Below, one piece after another: positions 28,582-38,076 of a stretch of DNA of 64,000 nucleotides. Each line of letters begins with the position of its first letter. Position 1 is the stretch's first letter. The notes under the pieces were generated by a model. The model was not told the DNA's origin. It worked only from the letters and a program-made list of their open reading frames with translations, and ran no database searches. The DNA lies in the NCBI GenBank assembly GCA_007674295.1, contig CM017448.1, positions 62,001-126,000 on the forward strand, read 5' to 3'. Both the position numbers and the translations under genes were made by a program. This DNA comes from Antonospora locustae (Eukaryota; Microsporidia).

Positions 28582-28728
28582 TTCTGGGGATGTTTCGAGC
28601 AAAATAGCACACCACTGCAGTGTATTGTAGTGCAGGGTCATAAAGAGCACAAATATGCAGCAGACAGGGTGCACTTACAGTCATGCTGATCGTGTCTGCA
28701 GTGAAGTACCATTCGCAAACCCCAGCCC

Positions 28729-30012
28729 ATGGAGTTTCTGCTTTTTGAGCACATCAGCGGGTATGCTCTTTTCGAGCTCAGAGAGTACGAGGACATCGTT
28801 GCAAGCAGAACAAGCCATCTTTATTCAGACCTTTCACGGCTGTCTCAGATACTACAGCTTGTGTCGTTTTTCAAGTTCGACACTCAGGACATAGCCTTTG
28901 AGCACTTGGACCTTGTGTCTCAGAACACCGTGCACGATGATTTGAAAAATTTTCTGCTGCTGAACCAGGTTGTGGTTGTGCACTGCGACCGCTCCATACA
29001 GCAGGCTTTGCACAGCATGGGGTTCCAGACAAAGCTGAGCGACACCATACAACGTGCAATCAGAATGAACCAGAACAAGCTGTTGGGCATCGGCGAGACA
29101 GAGCAGAGGCGTCTTGTGCTTTCTGCATCGCACAACTTCTCGCGAAAGAAGATCGAGTATAACATCAAGCGAGAGGACAACCTTATCATCCAATCCATTC
29201 TAATGGCTGAGCAGCTTGAGAAGGATATTGATTCATACTCCAAAAAGCTCTTAAATGCATATGACTTCTACTTTCCTGAACTGAAGGTCATTTTCAGAGA
29301 CATCAAGGAGTTTGTGGAGGCCGTGGAAATATTGGGCGACATCAGACACGATTTGAATGCAAAGCTGCAAGGAATCGAGAAGAAATTTGGCAAAGAAAAA
29401 CGAAGCCAAGTTGCATATTCCGTAGAAACAACGATAGGAAACCCCGCAGATGCGAATGATATCAAGAACATGGGGCAGATTGTAGGTATCATCGGCGAGA
29501 AACTGGGAATTCTGGATGGGCTTGGAACCTACCTGGAAAAGAAGCTTGCTACTGTGGCCCCCAACCTTGCTGCTCTTGTAGGATGCACAATGGCTGCTAA
29601 GCTGATCGCACATGCAGGTGGTCTTCTGAACCTTGCAAAGTGCCCTTCGTCCACAGTGCAGGTGTTGGGAGCAGAGTCTGCGCTTTTTAGAGCGCTCAAA
29701 ACAAAGTCTGCGACACCAAAGTACGGTATTCTGTTTCACAGCAGGGCGCTAGCGAAAACGGATGCATCAAACAAGGGACGAGTTGCCCGTTTTCTGGCAG
29801 CCAAGATCTCTCTTGCAAGTAGAATTGACTACTTTGGTGAGGAAAGAACAGACAAATATGGAAAGGAGCTGAAGCGCCTAGTCGACAGGAAGGTAAGAAG
29901 CCTGCGGACAAACGACAAGGTGGAGAGGACAGATGCAGTTCTTGAAAGAGTTGCGCAAAAGCTGGCAAGTGTGGCAAGTAAAGGAGTCTCTTCAGACACA
30001 TGCCTCTCTTAG
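28729..30012 (+). CDS. NOP56: Box C/D snoRNP core protein NOP56
   Basis: 427 residues. The N-terminal domain opens LLFEHISGYALFEL, as in Nop56 (VLFEHAVGYALLAL). A coiled-coil region follows, then the Nop domain with APNLAALVGCTMAAKLIAHAGG, NLAKCPSSTVQVLGAESALF and GRVARFLAAKISLASRID. Nop56 holds fibrillarin and snoRNA together for 2'-O-methylation of pre-rRNA in the nucleolus. The lysine-rich C-terminal tail found in yeast and animals is missing. CCC directly precedes the ATG. A small same-strand gene starts 44 bp after its stop. Confidence 0.95.
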   Translation: MEFLLFEHISGYALFELREYEDIVASRTSHLYSDLSRLSQILQLVSFFKFDTQDIAFEHLDLVSQNTVHDDLKNFLLLNQVVVVHCDRSIQQALHSMGFQTKLSDTIQRAIRMNQNKLLGIGETEQRRLVLSASHNFSRKKIEYNIKREDNLIIQSILMAEQLEKDIDSYSKKLLNAYDFYFPELKVIFRDIKEFVEAVEILGDIRHDLNAKLQGIEKKFGKEKRSQVAYSVETTIGNPADANDIKNMGQIVGIIGEKLGILDGLGTYLEKKLATVAPNLAALVGCTMAAKLIAHAGGLLNLAKCPSSTVQVLGAESALFRALKTKSATPKYGILFHSRALAKTDASNKGRVARFLAAKISLASRIDYFGEERTDKYGKELKRLVDRKVRSLRTNDKVERTDAVLERVAQKLASVASKGVSSDTCLS

Positions 30013-30055
30013 AGGCGCCACTGCAGCAAGGCATCTATACACTCTGCAGCACCCC

Positions 30056-30442
30056 ATGGAAAAAAACGTTGTTCTCAGATTTCCATTTTCTGTAGAGGGT
30101 GCTGAGCAAGAGTGCTCCATTGCAGCAACTGCTGAGCGTAAGGAAAACATTGTCTCTATCTCTCTTCCCTTTGACTTATGTTTGTCAACCAGACTGGGGT
30201 CACTTAAGCTCAAGAAACAACACGGTACAAGCTTAATATATGTGTTTTCCTTTCCAGGCTTGAGCGAAGCAAAGGCATTTATAGAGGATCCCGTATTATG
30301 TGTTGAAGAAGAGCTTGAGGTGAATTGCAGCGCACTAGAGGAGGAGATGAACCAGTTTATGGAGGAGTACGAGAGATGCGAGCGAAAGATAGAAAAAAGA
30401 GTGAAGGTATACGACGAAGAGGGGTTTTACGAGTATATGTAA
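30056..30442 (+). CDS. Small protein, possibly RRP7-like
   Basis: 128 residues. I do not recognise the N-terminal half (VVLRFPFSVEGAEQ). The end, FMEEYERCERKIEKRVKVY then DEEGFYEYM, resembles the RRP7 pattern of a helix with MxxYD-xE followed by DEDGF or DEEGW. RRP7 is an SSU-processome protein; the yeast protein is about 300 residues, so this would be strongly reduced. Position directly after NOP56 fits a ribosome role but proves little. CCCC abuts the ATG; the open frame upstream overlaps NOP56 and is not used. Treat the name as a hypothesis. Confidence 0.35.
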   Translation: MEKNVVLRFPFSVEGAEQECSIAATAERKENIVSISLPFDLCLSTRLGSLKLKKQHGTSLIYVFSFPGLSEAKAFIEDPVLCVEEELEVNCSALEEEMNQFMEEYERCERKIEKRVKVYDEEGFYEYM

Positions 30443-30468
30443 CCATAGCCGAGTGGCAGAGCTCTTGA

Positions 30469-31743
30469 TCACAGCTCGTCCTTTGTTGTTTTTTCTGAAG
30501 CTTGCGCCCTAAGATCGACATTGTTACTTCCGTGCACACGCAGGAACTCAACTAACCTTTCCATCGATCTGTCACCACCTTCAAATAAAACAGACTCGTT
30601 AGTCTTTGCCTTAATTAGATATATGGTCGGATATCCGTTTACATCAAACTCGGGAATATCGTTTTCTGTCATGTCAAACATTCCTACCATCACCTTGTCG
30701 CTCGCATACTTCTGAACATGCTCGCCAAGTTTCTGAATGACAGGTTTCAGCTCCTTGCAAAACTTGCACCACGGTGCGTGAAAAACAACGAGCTTGTCCC
30801 TTGTTCTGTCTTCAAGCCACCTTTCCCTGCCGTTGTGCACAATAACCTTAACAGCATTCTTTTCGTTGCCCTCAGGCTCCACTCCAGAAAGGGCAAAAGG
30901 CTTCAGTGTACCGTTCAGAAATCCAGTCACAAATGCATCTAAGCTCTCAGAAGTGATCTTGGGTTCTCTGTACTTCACTCCCTCTCTGATTATCAGAACC
31001 GCGGGGAGATCCTCCTCGCTCAGACCCATGCGTCCGATGTTCGTTCTGCTCCTGTCATATGCCATAAGACACAGCTTTGCTCTGTTTCTCAGTCTCTTTG
31101 CAACGTCTCGAAACTTGCTCTTTAGGCTCTCGTGCATTTCGGGCTTTTCTAGAATGTAGAAGGTTGGATTCTCTGCCGTTTCGTAGATGTCTACATTGTC
31201 TCCTGTTATCAGACCGAGAAGTGGCGTTGCTACTGTGTTGCTTGCGCGGAGATAGTCGTCACGTACCTCAAGCATGTAACTGACCTTGTCTTCTACGTTG
31301 TAGCCATATATTCCTGGATACGGTGCACCAAGTCTTTCCGCAAGCTCTGAATCTGTCGACAGAAATATCTTCAGCATCGACTTTCCATCCCTCAGCTTTG
31401 CGACATTTTCCTCATTCACAAAGAAGATCGCAAAGGACCGACCACCTCTCTTGATTTCGTCATACTCACTCTCGCACTCAAGTCTTTCGAGCCTTTCAAC
31501 TATCTCAGGCATGTCATGATAGGTTGCATCAAATTTGTTAAAAAGCCCAAGAAGACCTAGTATCTTGTTGCTATCCTTGTCTTCGAAGGAAAAACGTCTG
31601 CCCTTGTGTTCCATGCCAACACCTTTTCCTGCATTTGTGAAAAAGAAGCGGACATCGCGTGCCTTCTCCTGAAAATGTTTAGCATCTATTCCTCCATCGC
31701 CAGTCTTCCCTAGAAGTGCACCTAAAAGAAGAAACATAATCAT
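30469..31743 (-). CDS. Protein disulfide isomerase, ER-retained
   Basis: 424 residues. A signal peptide (MIMFLLLGALLG) leads into PDI-type thioredoxin-fold domains, and the protein ends in KDEL for ER retrieval. Only the last domain has a cysteine pair, in VVFHAPWCKFCKELKPV, so the active site is CKFC rather than CGHC. It retains the conserved FDMTENDIPEFDVNGYPTIY segment. The upstream domains appear redox-inactive and may bind substrate. The loss of the CGHC histidine would be expected to weaken oxidase activity. CCCC precedes the chosen ATG; the frame starts 10 codons earlier. It converges on the preceding small gene with a 26-bp gap. Confidence 0.9.
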   Translation of the reverse strand: MIMFLLLGALLGKTGDGGIDAKHFQEKARDVRFFFTNAGKGVGMEHKGRRFSFEDKDSNKILGLLGLFNKFDATYHDMPEIVERLERLECESEYDEIKRGGRSFAIFFVNEENVAKLRDGKSMLKIFLSTDSELAERLGAPYPGIYGYNVEDKVSYMLEVRDDYLRASNTVATPLLGLITGDNVDIYETAENPTFYILEKPEMHESLKSKFRDVAKRLRNRAKLCLMAYDRSRTNIGRMGLSEEDLPAVLIIREGVKYREPKITSESLDAFVTGFLNGTLKPFALSGVEPEGNEKNAVKVIVHNGRERWLEDRTRDKLVVFHAPWCKFCKELKPVIQKLGEHVQKYASDKVMVGMFDMTENDIPEFDVNGYPTIYLIKAKTNESVLFEGGDRSMERLVEFLRVHGSNNVDLRAQASEKTTKDEL

Positions 31744-31865
31744 TTGGGGTTGTTTGTTTATTTTGTTTATCAAAGAAGGTTCTCACCTGATTTCCGAAAC
31801 AAGATACAGCATGCAGGCAAGTAGTCCTTGGGACGTATACCTGCACACATGGCTGTTGATGTGTA

Positions 31866-32936
31866 TTATACTGTCTCATACATCTCTATTCTCTCAAAAA
31901 CAGCAGAAGTCACAGTCAAGTCCTCCTGGAAGTCATTGATGTTTTTTTTCTTGACTCTTGTGTCGTCAAACAGGTACCACACACCGTTTCTTTTTGCATA
32001 TGACATGTAGTGCCCACCACTTTTTCTAGTACGGTCATTTCTAACGTTTCCTCTAAACAAGATCATGGCTACAAGTGCAAAGCAAAATTCGCCCACTTGG
32101 ACCTCCCCGTTGCCTATCCACTTAACGCTTTTCATTGAAAACCCTTCCGGCCCAAAGTTTAAGATAAGGTATTTTGATATGGATCGGTTGTGCACAACCA
32201 TGCGCGTAGGGATGTAGTCGATGTCTCCGTGAAGAATGGTATTGAACGTGTGTTGCATGCTCTCACATGCCCTTGTTCGTATGTACCATGCAATTTGCAG
32301 AGGTAGATCATTGTTGTCTGCACCAACAAGCCTGTGATCTGTTGAAAGCGTCAAAATCCCAAACAGCCTAATTGTGATCAAACGCTGACGAAATTCCTCG
32401 AAATCTCGAATCGATACACTTGATAAGTCATTCATGGAAATGTTGTTTGTATCTGCTTCCTCCTTAACAATTTTGTCAATTACCAGCTCCAGAAATTCGC
32501 TTGCACAGTTTTCCTGATTAGGAATTATGTCAGCACTTCCAATTGACTCAATAATTGTGTTGTAGTACACTGTGTTTTCTACAGCCCTTTTTCCGTTCCC
32601 AATATCTCTGAACAAGCTGCCTATCGCTCTGACTGTTGGCATTCTCTCGCTATTGCTGTTTTCCACAAAACTACGAAATTCCTCCAAAGAAAACAGCATT
32701 TGCATGCAGGCATTGAAAAAGCACGACAGATTTATGTTTGTGAGGCCAATGTATACTTGATGGTTTGTTTCCACGGGACCAGCGTATGCTTGATGGTTTG
32801 TGTTTTTGACAAGTATGTTGTGGTCTTCATCGTATTTTTTGCAGTTCATGTGTTTTGCAGAAAAAATCACAGTCGCCAGCATGAGAAGTAGCAGTATAGA
32901 AAGCATCATTACAATGTAAATGTTTATCATAGTCAT
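31866..32936 (-). CDS. Membrane-anchored USP-type deubiquitinase
   Basis: 356 residues. An N-terminal hydrophobic segment (residues 3-26) should act as a signal anchor, followed by a short linker with an imperfect repeat (TNHQAYAGP, TNHQVYIGL). The USP Cys box reads GLTNINLSCFFNACMQML, where the family has GLxNxGNTCYxNxxLQ. The His box reads SGGHYMSYAKRNGVWYLFDD. The catalytic Cys and His and the final acidic pair are present; GNT, which shapes the oxyanion hole, is NLS. N-terminal anchoring recalls USP30 on mitochondria or Ubp1 on the ER, so it may act at the ER or mitosome surface. The chosen ATG has CCC upstream; the earlier frame start is a TTG. Confidence 0.82.
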   Translation of the reverse strand: MTMINIYIVMMLSILLLLMLATVIFSAKHMNCKKYDEDHNILVKNTNHQAYAGPVETNHQVYIGLTNINLSCFFNACMQMLFSLEEFRSFVENSNSERMPTVRAIGSLFRDIGNGKRAVENTVYYNTIIESIGSADIIPNQENCASEFLELVIDKIVKEEADTNNISMNDLSSVSIRDFEEFRQRLITIRLFGILTLSTDHRLVGADNNDLPLQIAWYIRTRACESMQHTFNTILHGDIDYIPTRMVVHNRSISKYLILNFGPEGFSMKSVKWIGNGEVQVGEFCFALVAMILFRGNVRNDRTRKSGGHYMSYAKRNGVWYLFDDTRVKKKNINDFQEDLTVTSAVFERIEMYETV

Positions 32937-33078
32937 TATGGGTAGCTCCTCCTTTAAATTATGACATTCATATATGCATTTTTCCAAAATAGCGGCACTC
33001 TGAGCTGTCTAAAAAAACCAATGAGCATATATTCAGATTGCCAAGTATTTTGTGGTGAAGAGAGTGCTACTCTGTGTA

Positions 33079-35025
33079 TTATCTTATCTCACCTTCCTCC
33101 TGCGACGACTTCTGCAATTCGTGCTTTTCCGTTTTGTGGAGATCTTCGTTGTCGCTTTGTCTTGCGTTTGAAAATGTTTCATCCATACTTTGCGCATTTA
33201 CTTTGTATCTTTTGTTCCTTTGCATGTCCACTAGTATATTGGACAAACAGCATTCTCCAAGAAGTCTCAGGTCGTTTCTGCTAAGTTTTTTTGTTTCTCT
33301 GAGATACTCAACAAACCAGTCTATGTCCTGCACTGAGTTGTGCCGTGCATTCACAAGCAGAATAAAATTCCTTATTGTGAAGAACTCATGTGAAGAAACT
33401 TCTTTGTGCTGCATAGACGTGTTTATACTGCCAGTGCAGGATGTGCTAGCACGATAGGTGATTTTAAACTCGTCTGCAATCTTGTTTACATCTTCCTTAC
33501 TGATGCAGCGTGCAACCATCGCAATTTCGTGGGAAGTAAGGTACTTTAGGTTCTCTAAGCTTGTGTCAATAACAGTACATGATGTTTTACCACCAAGCAC
33601 CTCGTGCAGCTTTCTGTATCGCTCTGACAAATCCATCTTTAGCTCCAGCGGATAGTTTTCGTACAAAAACACATCGTTTACTGCACTTGTGACATGGAAT
33701 ATCAGTGTGTTGGGTATTTTTTTGGCATTGTTCTCTGTGTGTTTGTGAACAATCGACTCCAAAAGTGGAATGTGCGCATACCTCCTCAACTCAAAAAATT
33801 TCTCCAAAATCGTAAATGTAACATCAAGCTGCACAAGTGGCATAATTATTTTGAAAAGTGAACAAAGGTTTACATACCATTTCATGTATCTGCCCTCATT
33901 CACAAAGTCGTTCCGTGATATAAAGATTTTGAGAAGACAAAAGTACAAAATGTCAACGAATATTGTGGGAATTCGTACAAATATCTTCTCAATTACACAC
34001 AGGAGCATATCATGTGAACATATGGTCTCTATCATAGCCCTAAAGAATGAGACGGGAGATTCGCATATAAGATCTTCTATCTTTGTGTACATTTTCTCAA
34101 TGTTGCCCAGAGATAGCCTTTTCAGAAGTCTCCTTGTTTCCTCAAACACCTTCAGGCTCTCGTTCAGCAGTTCGTACTGCTGAAATCTCAAGAACGGTTT
34201 TTGGCACGATAGAACGTCCCAGTAACCCGTGAAGATCCTCCGGTCACTCAGCAGCAGCGAAAGTTCCTGTGCATCCAGAAGACGTATTTTCTTCAGGTTG
34301 CTAAGAAGCACTTCGGAGTCAAAGTACTCTTTATATGCCAGAAACTCACTGGCAGGGATATGCCTAAGAAAAATTCCAAGCAGGGCTTTGTTCTTGCAGA
34401 AGTTTTTTATGTGTCTCTTGCAGAAGTCTATGTCGACCTCTGCAAGTGCACTGAACTCTGCATGTCCGTAGTTGCATCTCCTAAGAACATGTCTGCTGAG
34501 AATGTCGTTTCTTTGTAAAAAAGCATTCTTCACAAACAGAAGCGGCATCCTCTGGTTGTGTGAAGATAGTACATAGAACAGCTCTATCATCTTCTTATGC
34601 TCAAATGGTAGTTTAGGCAGCAACACAAGCCTGGAAAGCATGTCTATTGCTTTCAGCGGATCAATAATGCGAAGCATATTTCTCAGAAGCCTCGATGTGC
34701 ATTGCTTGCTTGCAGCACTGAAGCGTACAAGCGTTGAGTAGAACATTCCGTACGAGCCTGCGTCCTGATCAATGAAGAAGACTCGTCTCTGGACGAAGTA
34801 TCGCCTTGTGTTTATTTTTGCAAGAGATTTTATCACATTTCCATCGATCAGATTTTGTTTCTTCAGAAAGTCAAAAGAAAGGAACTTGTACACAGGTGCC
34901 AGCGATTTTTTCTTTTCAAAGTAGATCTTCAGGTCACGTTCCGCCTTCTCTGGGTCTATTCTGTACAGAACAGCTATCTGCAGAGCCTGCGCCTCATCCG
35001 AATCTAGATGGGATGCGGTTTCCAT
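33079..35025 (-). CDS. Large helical protein, possibly THO2 (THO/TREX)
   Basis: 648 residues, almost entirely alpha-helical by composition, with a charged C-terminal tail ending EEGEIR. I do not recognise it with confidence. Two stretches recall THOC2/Tho2: FVDILYF followed about 13 residues later by NEGRYMKWYVNLC (THOC2: DIIYTV, then NEASRYGRFL), and FFTIRNFILLV, then NDLRLLGECC (THOC2: THIRNILIVL, then PDLYALAM). THO packages nascent mRNA for export. A GLE1-like export factor is encoded 1.3 kb away. Other HEAT-like or vacuolar-sorting proteins cannot be excluded. No CCC at this start. Confidence 0.4.
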   Translation of the reverse strand: METASHLDSDEAQALQIAVLYRIDPEKAERDLKIYFEKKKSLAPVYKFLSFDFLKKQNLIDGNVIKSLAKINTRRYFVQRRVFFIDQDAGSYGMFYSTLVRFSAASKQCTSRLLRNMLRIIDPLKAIDMLSRLVLLPKLPFEHKKMIELFYVLSSHNQRMPLLFVKNAFLQRNDILSRHVLRRCNYGHAEFSALAEVDIDFCKRHIKNFCKNKALLGIFLRHIPASEFLAYKEYFDSEVLLSNLKKIRLLDAQELSLLLSDRRIFTGYWDVLSCQKPFLRFQQYELLNESLKVFEETRRLLKRLSLGNIEKMYTKIEDLICESPVSFFRAMIETICSHDMLLCVIEKIFVRIPTIFVDILYFCLLKIFISRNDFVNEGRYMKWYVNLCSLFKIIMPLVQLDVTFTILEKFFELRRYAHIPLLESIVHKHTENNAKKIPNTLIFHVTSAVNDVFLYENYPLELKMDLSERYRKLHEVLGGKTSCTVIDTSLENLKYLTSHEIAMVARCISKEDVNKIADEFKITYRASTSCTGSINTSMQHKEVSSHEFFTIRNFILLVNARHNSVQDIDWFVEYLRETKKLSRNDLRLLGECCLSNILVDMQRNKRYKVNAQSMDETFSNARQSDNEDLHKTEKHELQKSSQEEGEIR

Positions 35026-35148
35026 GGTCTACGTTTCTAGACAAATTTGACCACAGCATCGAGGGATGGTTTGGGCATTTCGAATGCACGCCGCTGTATG
35101 TAAGCATGCATACACCCGAGGCAGCCTTGCTGAAAGGATGGATGTCCG

Positions 35149-36219
35149 TCATGCGGGAGGATAGTAGGCGCCAAACAATACTGCATACGCAACACCAAAC
35201 GTTAGATAAAACAAAAGCACATAGTGCATGCCATGAAGACTCCTCTCATTTATCATGTGTGCGAGTGACCAGTATATTAGCGGATTGAAAGAGGCAAACC
35301 TGAAGAAAATTTGCGAGTGTATGAAAAAAATCGCCATGAACGTCTGAATGCCTAGCAGAGCCATTAGTGCAACGGTATTTTTGCACCTTTTTCTGTAGCT
35401 GTATGCATATGAAAGAAGTAGATAAACGCTGAAGGAAATAAATGGAAACGCCACCATCGCATTTGGTATGTTCTTTGTATCCATATAGAACTTCAGAAAG
35501 CCCTGGTTCCAGTACACAGACTGGACATATGCGTATGGTATAAAAGCCTTAGGACACCCCATCAGGACAAGAACGTATGCCTGAAACATAACAAAAGGCA
35601 CAACGTGCATCAGAGCAAGGAGAAGCGCAAGTACGGGTCTAAAGACAAGCAGGGGAAAGAACGCAAACAGAATTCCATTGGATCGTGTCAGTGTGCAGAG
35701 AACAGAGAAAAGAACAAACTTTGCAGACCCAAGCTCAAGAAACAGGAAGGAAAGAAAGAAAAGAAGGGCAAAGAGAGCCTCTGCATAGAGAGTGCAATAT
35801 ACAATGCTTGCAGGGTTGAAACAAAATAGAAAAACTGATAGGATGCTTATGCACCTAGAGTATCTTCTTATAGATATGCAGTATAGCAGCAGCGCAGATA
35901 GACAGAAGCTCACGTTTGATATAATCACACCAGCTGGAAGAACACCAATACCAGTGAGCTGCTGCAGAAGCCTTATCGACATTGGATAGAGAGGAAAAAA
36001 TGCCGTAACATGTTCTGTTATGTACGATTTCGATGCAATGATGTAGAAGTTAATTGCATCCCACCTCAAAAGAAATGAAAGGAGAGATCTGTCAATCAGA
36101 AGCGTAGATTTGTCATAGGGCAGAAACACTCTTGATGAGACATATGCTACTAGAATATAGAACACACGAGATGCAGCAGCAGTTGCTAAAGTAATTCCCA
36201 GGTCGTACATCAGCCTCAT
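35149..36219 (-). CDS. GPI18: GPI mannosyltransferase 2 (PIG-V/Gpi18)
   Basis: 356-residue ER membrane enzyme adding the second mannose to the GPI anchor precursor from dolichol-phosphate mannose. Family motifs: RWDAINFYIIASKSYITEH, AFFPLYPMSIR, CFNPASIVYCTLYAEALFALL, TRSNG, YVQSVYWNQGFL, KNIPN and FRFASFNPLIYWSLAHM. About ten hydrophobic segments are visible. It is shorter than yeast Gpi18 (433) but complete at the motif level. The frame extends upstream from a GTG; the chosen ATG has CCC three bases before it. It shows the organism makes GPI-anchored surface proteins. Confidence 0.9.
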   Translation of the reverse strand: MRLMYDLGITLATAAASRVFYILVAYVSSRVFLPYDKSTLLIDRSLLSFLLRWDAINFYIIASKSYITEHVTAFFPLYPMSIRLLQQLTGIGVLPAGVIISNVSFCLSALLLYCISIRRYSRCISILSVFLFCFNPASIVYCTLYAEALFALLFFLSFLFLELGSAKFVLFSVLCTLTRSNGILFAFFPLLVFRPVLALLLALMHVVPFVMFQAYVLVLMGCPKAFIPYAYVQSVYWNQGFLKFYMDTKNIPNAMVAFPFISFSVYLLLSYAYSYRKRCKNTVALMALLGIQTFMAIFFIHSQIFFRFASFNPLIYWSLAHMINERSLHGMHYVLLFYLTFGVAYAVLFGAYYPPA

Positions 36220-36277
36220 AAGGGCACGATTTGGCAAAAATGAAGCATGCGTTCCCTTAGTGTATTCTGCAGCAAGC

Positions 36278-37270
36278 TCATCTACTTTTTGTTGAAACAC
36301 AACCAGGAAGTGTTCCTAGTAGAGACGACGTGGCGGACTTTATTCTTTCTGCGCATGCCCTGTTCTCTATGGCATATACTACATTGTGCTCTATCAACCT
36401 GCATATCTCCGTAAACTCTATTGGAGTCTTCATAGCCAGCATTTGGCCCAGTATTGTTAAAAACCACTCTACAACTTCCCCACTAAACTTGTTTGGACGC
36501 GCTCCAGTGACAGACGTTATGAAAGCACATGCCTCTTTGATGTTTTGCTTGAGCTTTAGGACTCCAAAGTACATGGAATACACGCCATGGAGAGGCTCTG
36601 CACTCAGGGTAAAGAGCTTCACGCGAAAGTAGTTCATCATTTCTCGCGAGTAGAACGTACAGAATATGTATGAGTACGCAATGTACGACTTGGGATGTTT
36701 TGTGACCTGCACTCTCCCCTGGTCCAAAATCTTGTGCACAAAAAGCTTTACAAAAAGAGAAGAACCACTATGTTTTTTGAGCATGATGTGTATCTTGTCA
36801 AGGTGTGTTTTTTCCGTGCTCACTTGGGACAGACGCTTATTAATCTCCATTGTTAGTTCTCTTTGTGTGGACAGTGGAATGCATCTCTCATCTTTGCTTA
36901 TTTTTTCAGTTATGCCACACTCATCAGCTGCTCTGAACACTTTTGAAATGAAAGAGCCCGAAAACGGTATGTTTGTGACAACCTCTACCTCCTGCTCCTC
37001 TAGCTTTATATCTTGAATCATGTATACTTCCGGCTTGATGACCTCAGCCTCTTTCCTTGCGTGCATAAGAACAACGGGCTTTCCGGTGGTTGGTGGCAAG
37101 ACTCTCTCAAAGACATTTCGTGCTACTGCTGTGTCCTCTTCAGCATCAAAACTGCGAGACAATGGGACTCTTTCTGCTTTTCTCCGTTTCAGAGCTTTTA
37201 GTTTTTCTGCATTTTTGACTCTTTCTACCTCTATTCTTATAAATTCTGAAATATCATCGAAGTTCGTCAT
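36278..37270 (-). CDS. GLE1: mRNA export factor GLE1
   Basis: 330 residues. A charged helical N-terminal part is followed by a HEAT-like C-terminal domain. FVHKILDQGRVQVTKHPKSY and the segment leading to FRVKLFTLS correspond to Gle1's KIVxQxExQVxxxPxxAxP and the LL..F...CP helix. YSMYFGVLKL matches the GMxxLYAAxx helix, and EWFLTILGQML follows. Gle1 at the cytoplasmic side of nuclear pores activates the helicase Dbp5 with inositol hexakisphosphate. The long coiled coil of yeast and human Gle1 is reduced. CCCC lies three bases before the ATG; an ATG 15 codons upstream lacks it. The GPI18 start lies 58 bp downstream of its stop. Confidence 0.65.
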   Translation of the reverse strand: MTNFDDISEFIRIEVERVKNAEKLKALKRRKAERVPLSRSFDAEEDTAVARNVFERVLPPTTGKPVVLMHARKEAEVIKPEVYMIQDIKLEEQEVEVVTNIPFSGSFISKVFRAADECGITEKISKDERCIPLSTQRELTMEINKRLSQVSTEKTHLDKIHIMLKKHSGSSLFVKLFVHKILDQGRVQVTKHPKSYIAYSYIFCTFYSREMMNYFRVKLFTLSAEPLHGVYSMYFGVLKLKQNIKEACAFITSVTGARPNKFSGEVVEWFLTILGQMLAMKTPIEFTEICRLIEHNVVYAIENRACAERIKSATSSLLGTLPGCVSTKSR

Positions 37271-37399
37271 CCAGGGGATGCATGCTTGCTGTGTTTTTGT
37301 GTGCTTTCCTCTCATGATGAGGACTGTAGAGCAATAGTAGACAGTAACATGAATGCTCCACAGATCTCGCTCTTTAGTGTTTCTTTTGTGACATTCAAT

Positions 37400-37909
37400 T
37401 TATAAACCCTCCGTGCTTTTTACGCTCAAAAACAGGCGCATAGTGATGTAGTTAGGCGATGCCTCCAACATGTCATCATGTACAAACCCGTACTTCGTGT
37501 AGAACGCCTCTGCATGCTTGTTTCTCTTGTGAACCTGAAGAGCTATGCTTTCAGCCATTTCTACAGCGTGCTCTTGAACACAGTCCATCATTTTAGTTCC
37601 AATTTTCCGAGAACGGTACCTGGGATCTACGTGAATTTCATAAACAAAGCATATCTTTCTTTCCAGTCTGAATGCACAAAAGCCTACAGGTGCACTGTCT
37701 TCAAACGCAAAGATAAATCTTGTTTTTTTGTTCTTTAGCGACCGACTTTTCACAAACTTCATACACCCGCTGGACACATATGGCCTTATGCTTTTCACTG
37801 TCAAGGCCACCGCCCAGTTAATCAGTTTCTTGGAGGGTATTGTCGCCATAATGTGCACTGCTTCATTATTAATGGTCTTTTCTGTAAAATTGCCTGTGCT
37901 CATCGGCAT
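37400..37909 (-). CDS. GNAT N-acetyltransferase, NatD/NAA40-like
   Basis: 169 residues with a GNAT fold. VGFCAFRLE and VYEIHVDPRYRSRKIGTKMMD (acetyl-CoA loop R-x-x-K-I-G in place of RxxGxG) are followed by ALQVHKRNKHAEAFYTKYGF and SPNYITM. The order and the YE-I start of the beta strand before the acetyl-CoA loop resemble NAA40/Nat4, which acetylates the N termini of histones H4 and H2A. Another GNAT subfamily is possible. The chosen ATG has GGGG just upstream, the mirror form of the CCC signal; a further ATG lies 16 codons upstream. Confidence 0.65.
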   Translation of the reverse strand: MPMSTGNFTEKTINNEAVHIMATIPSKKLINWAVALTVKSIRPYVSSGCMKFVKSRSLKNKKTRFIFAFEDSAPVGFCAFRLERKICFVYEIHVDPRYRSRKIGTKMMDCVQEHAVEMAESIALQVHKRNKHAEAFYTKYGFVHDDMLEASPNYITMRLFLSVKSTEGL

Positions 37910-38076
37910 ACCCCTGCACGACTTATTTAGCGTGTTAGAGCGCCCGCAAAATAGCATTTACTACGGCAAGATTCGCTGCGGGCGCCTGCATGAATGTTCT
38001 TTGCGGAGTCCATAATGCACACCGAGACCAAAACTGTGATTAACCTGACATCTTATTTTGTTTGTAATTCACCCCC

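Noticed and set aside
30442..30480. tRNA-like stretch beginning ACCATAGCCGAGTGGC, similar to the 5' end and A box of tRNA-Ser or tRNA-Leu
   Set aside because: No anticodon stem, B box or closing acceptor strand follows, and the bases after 30469 encode the KDEL end of the PDI on the other strand.
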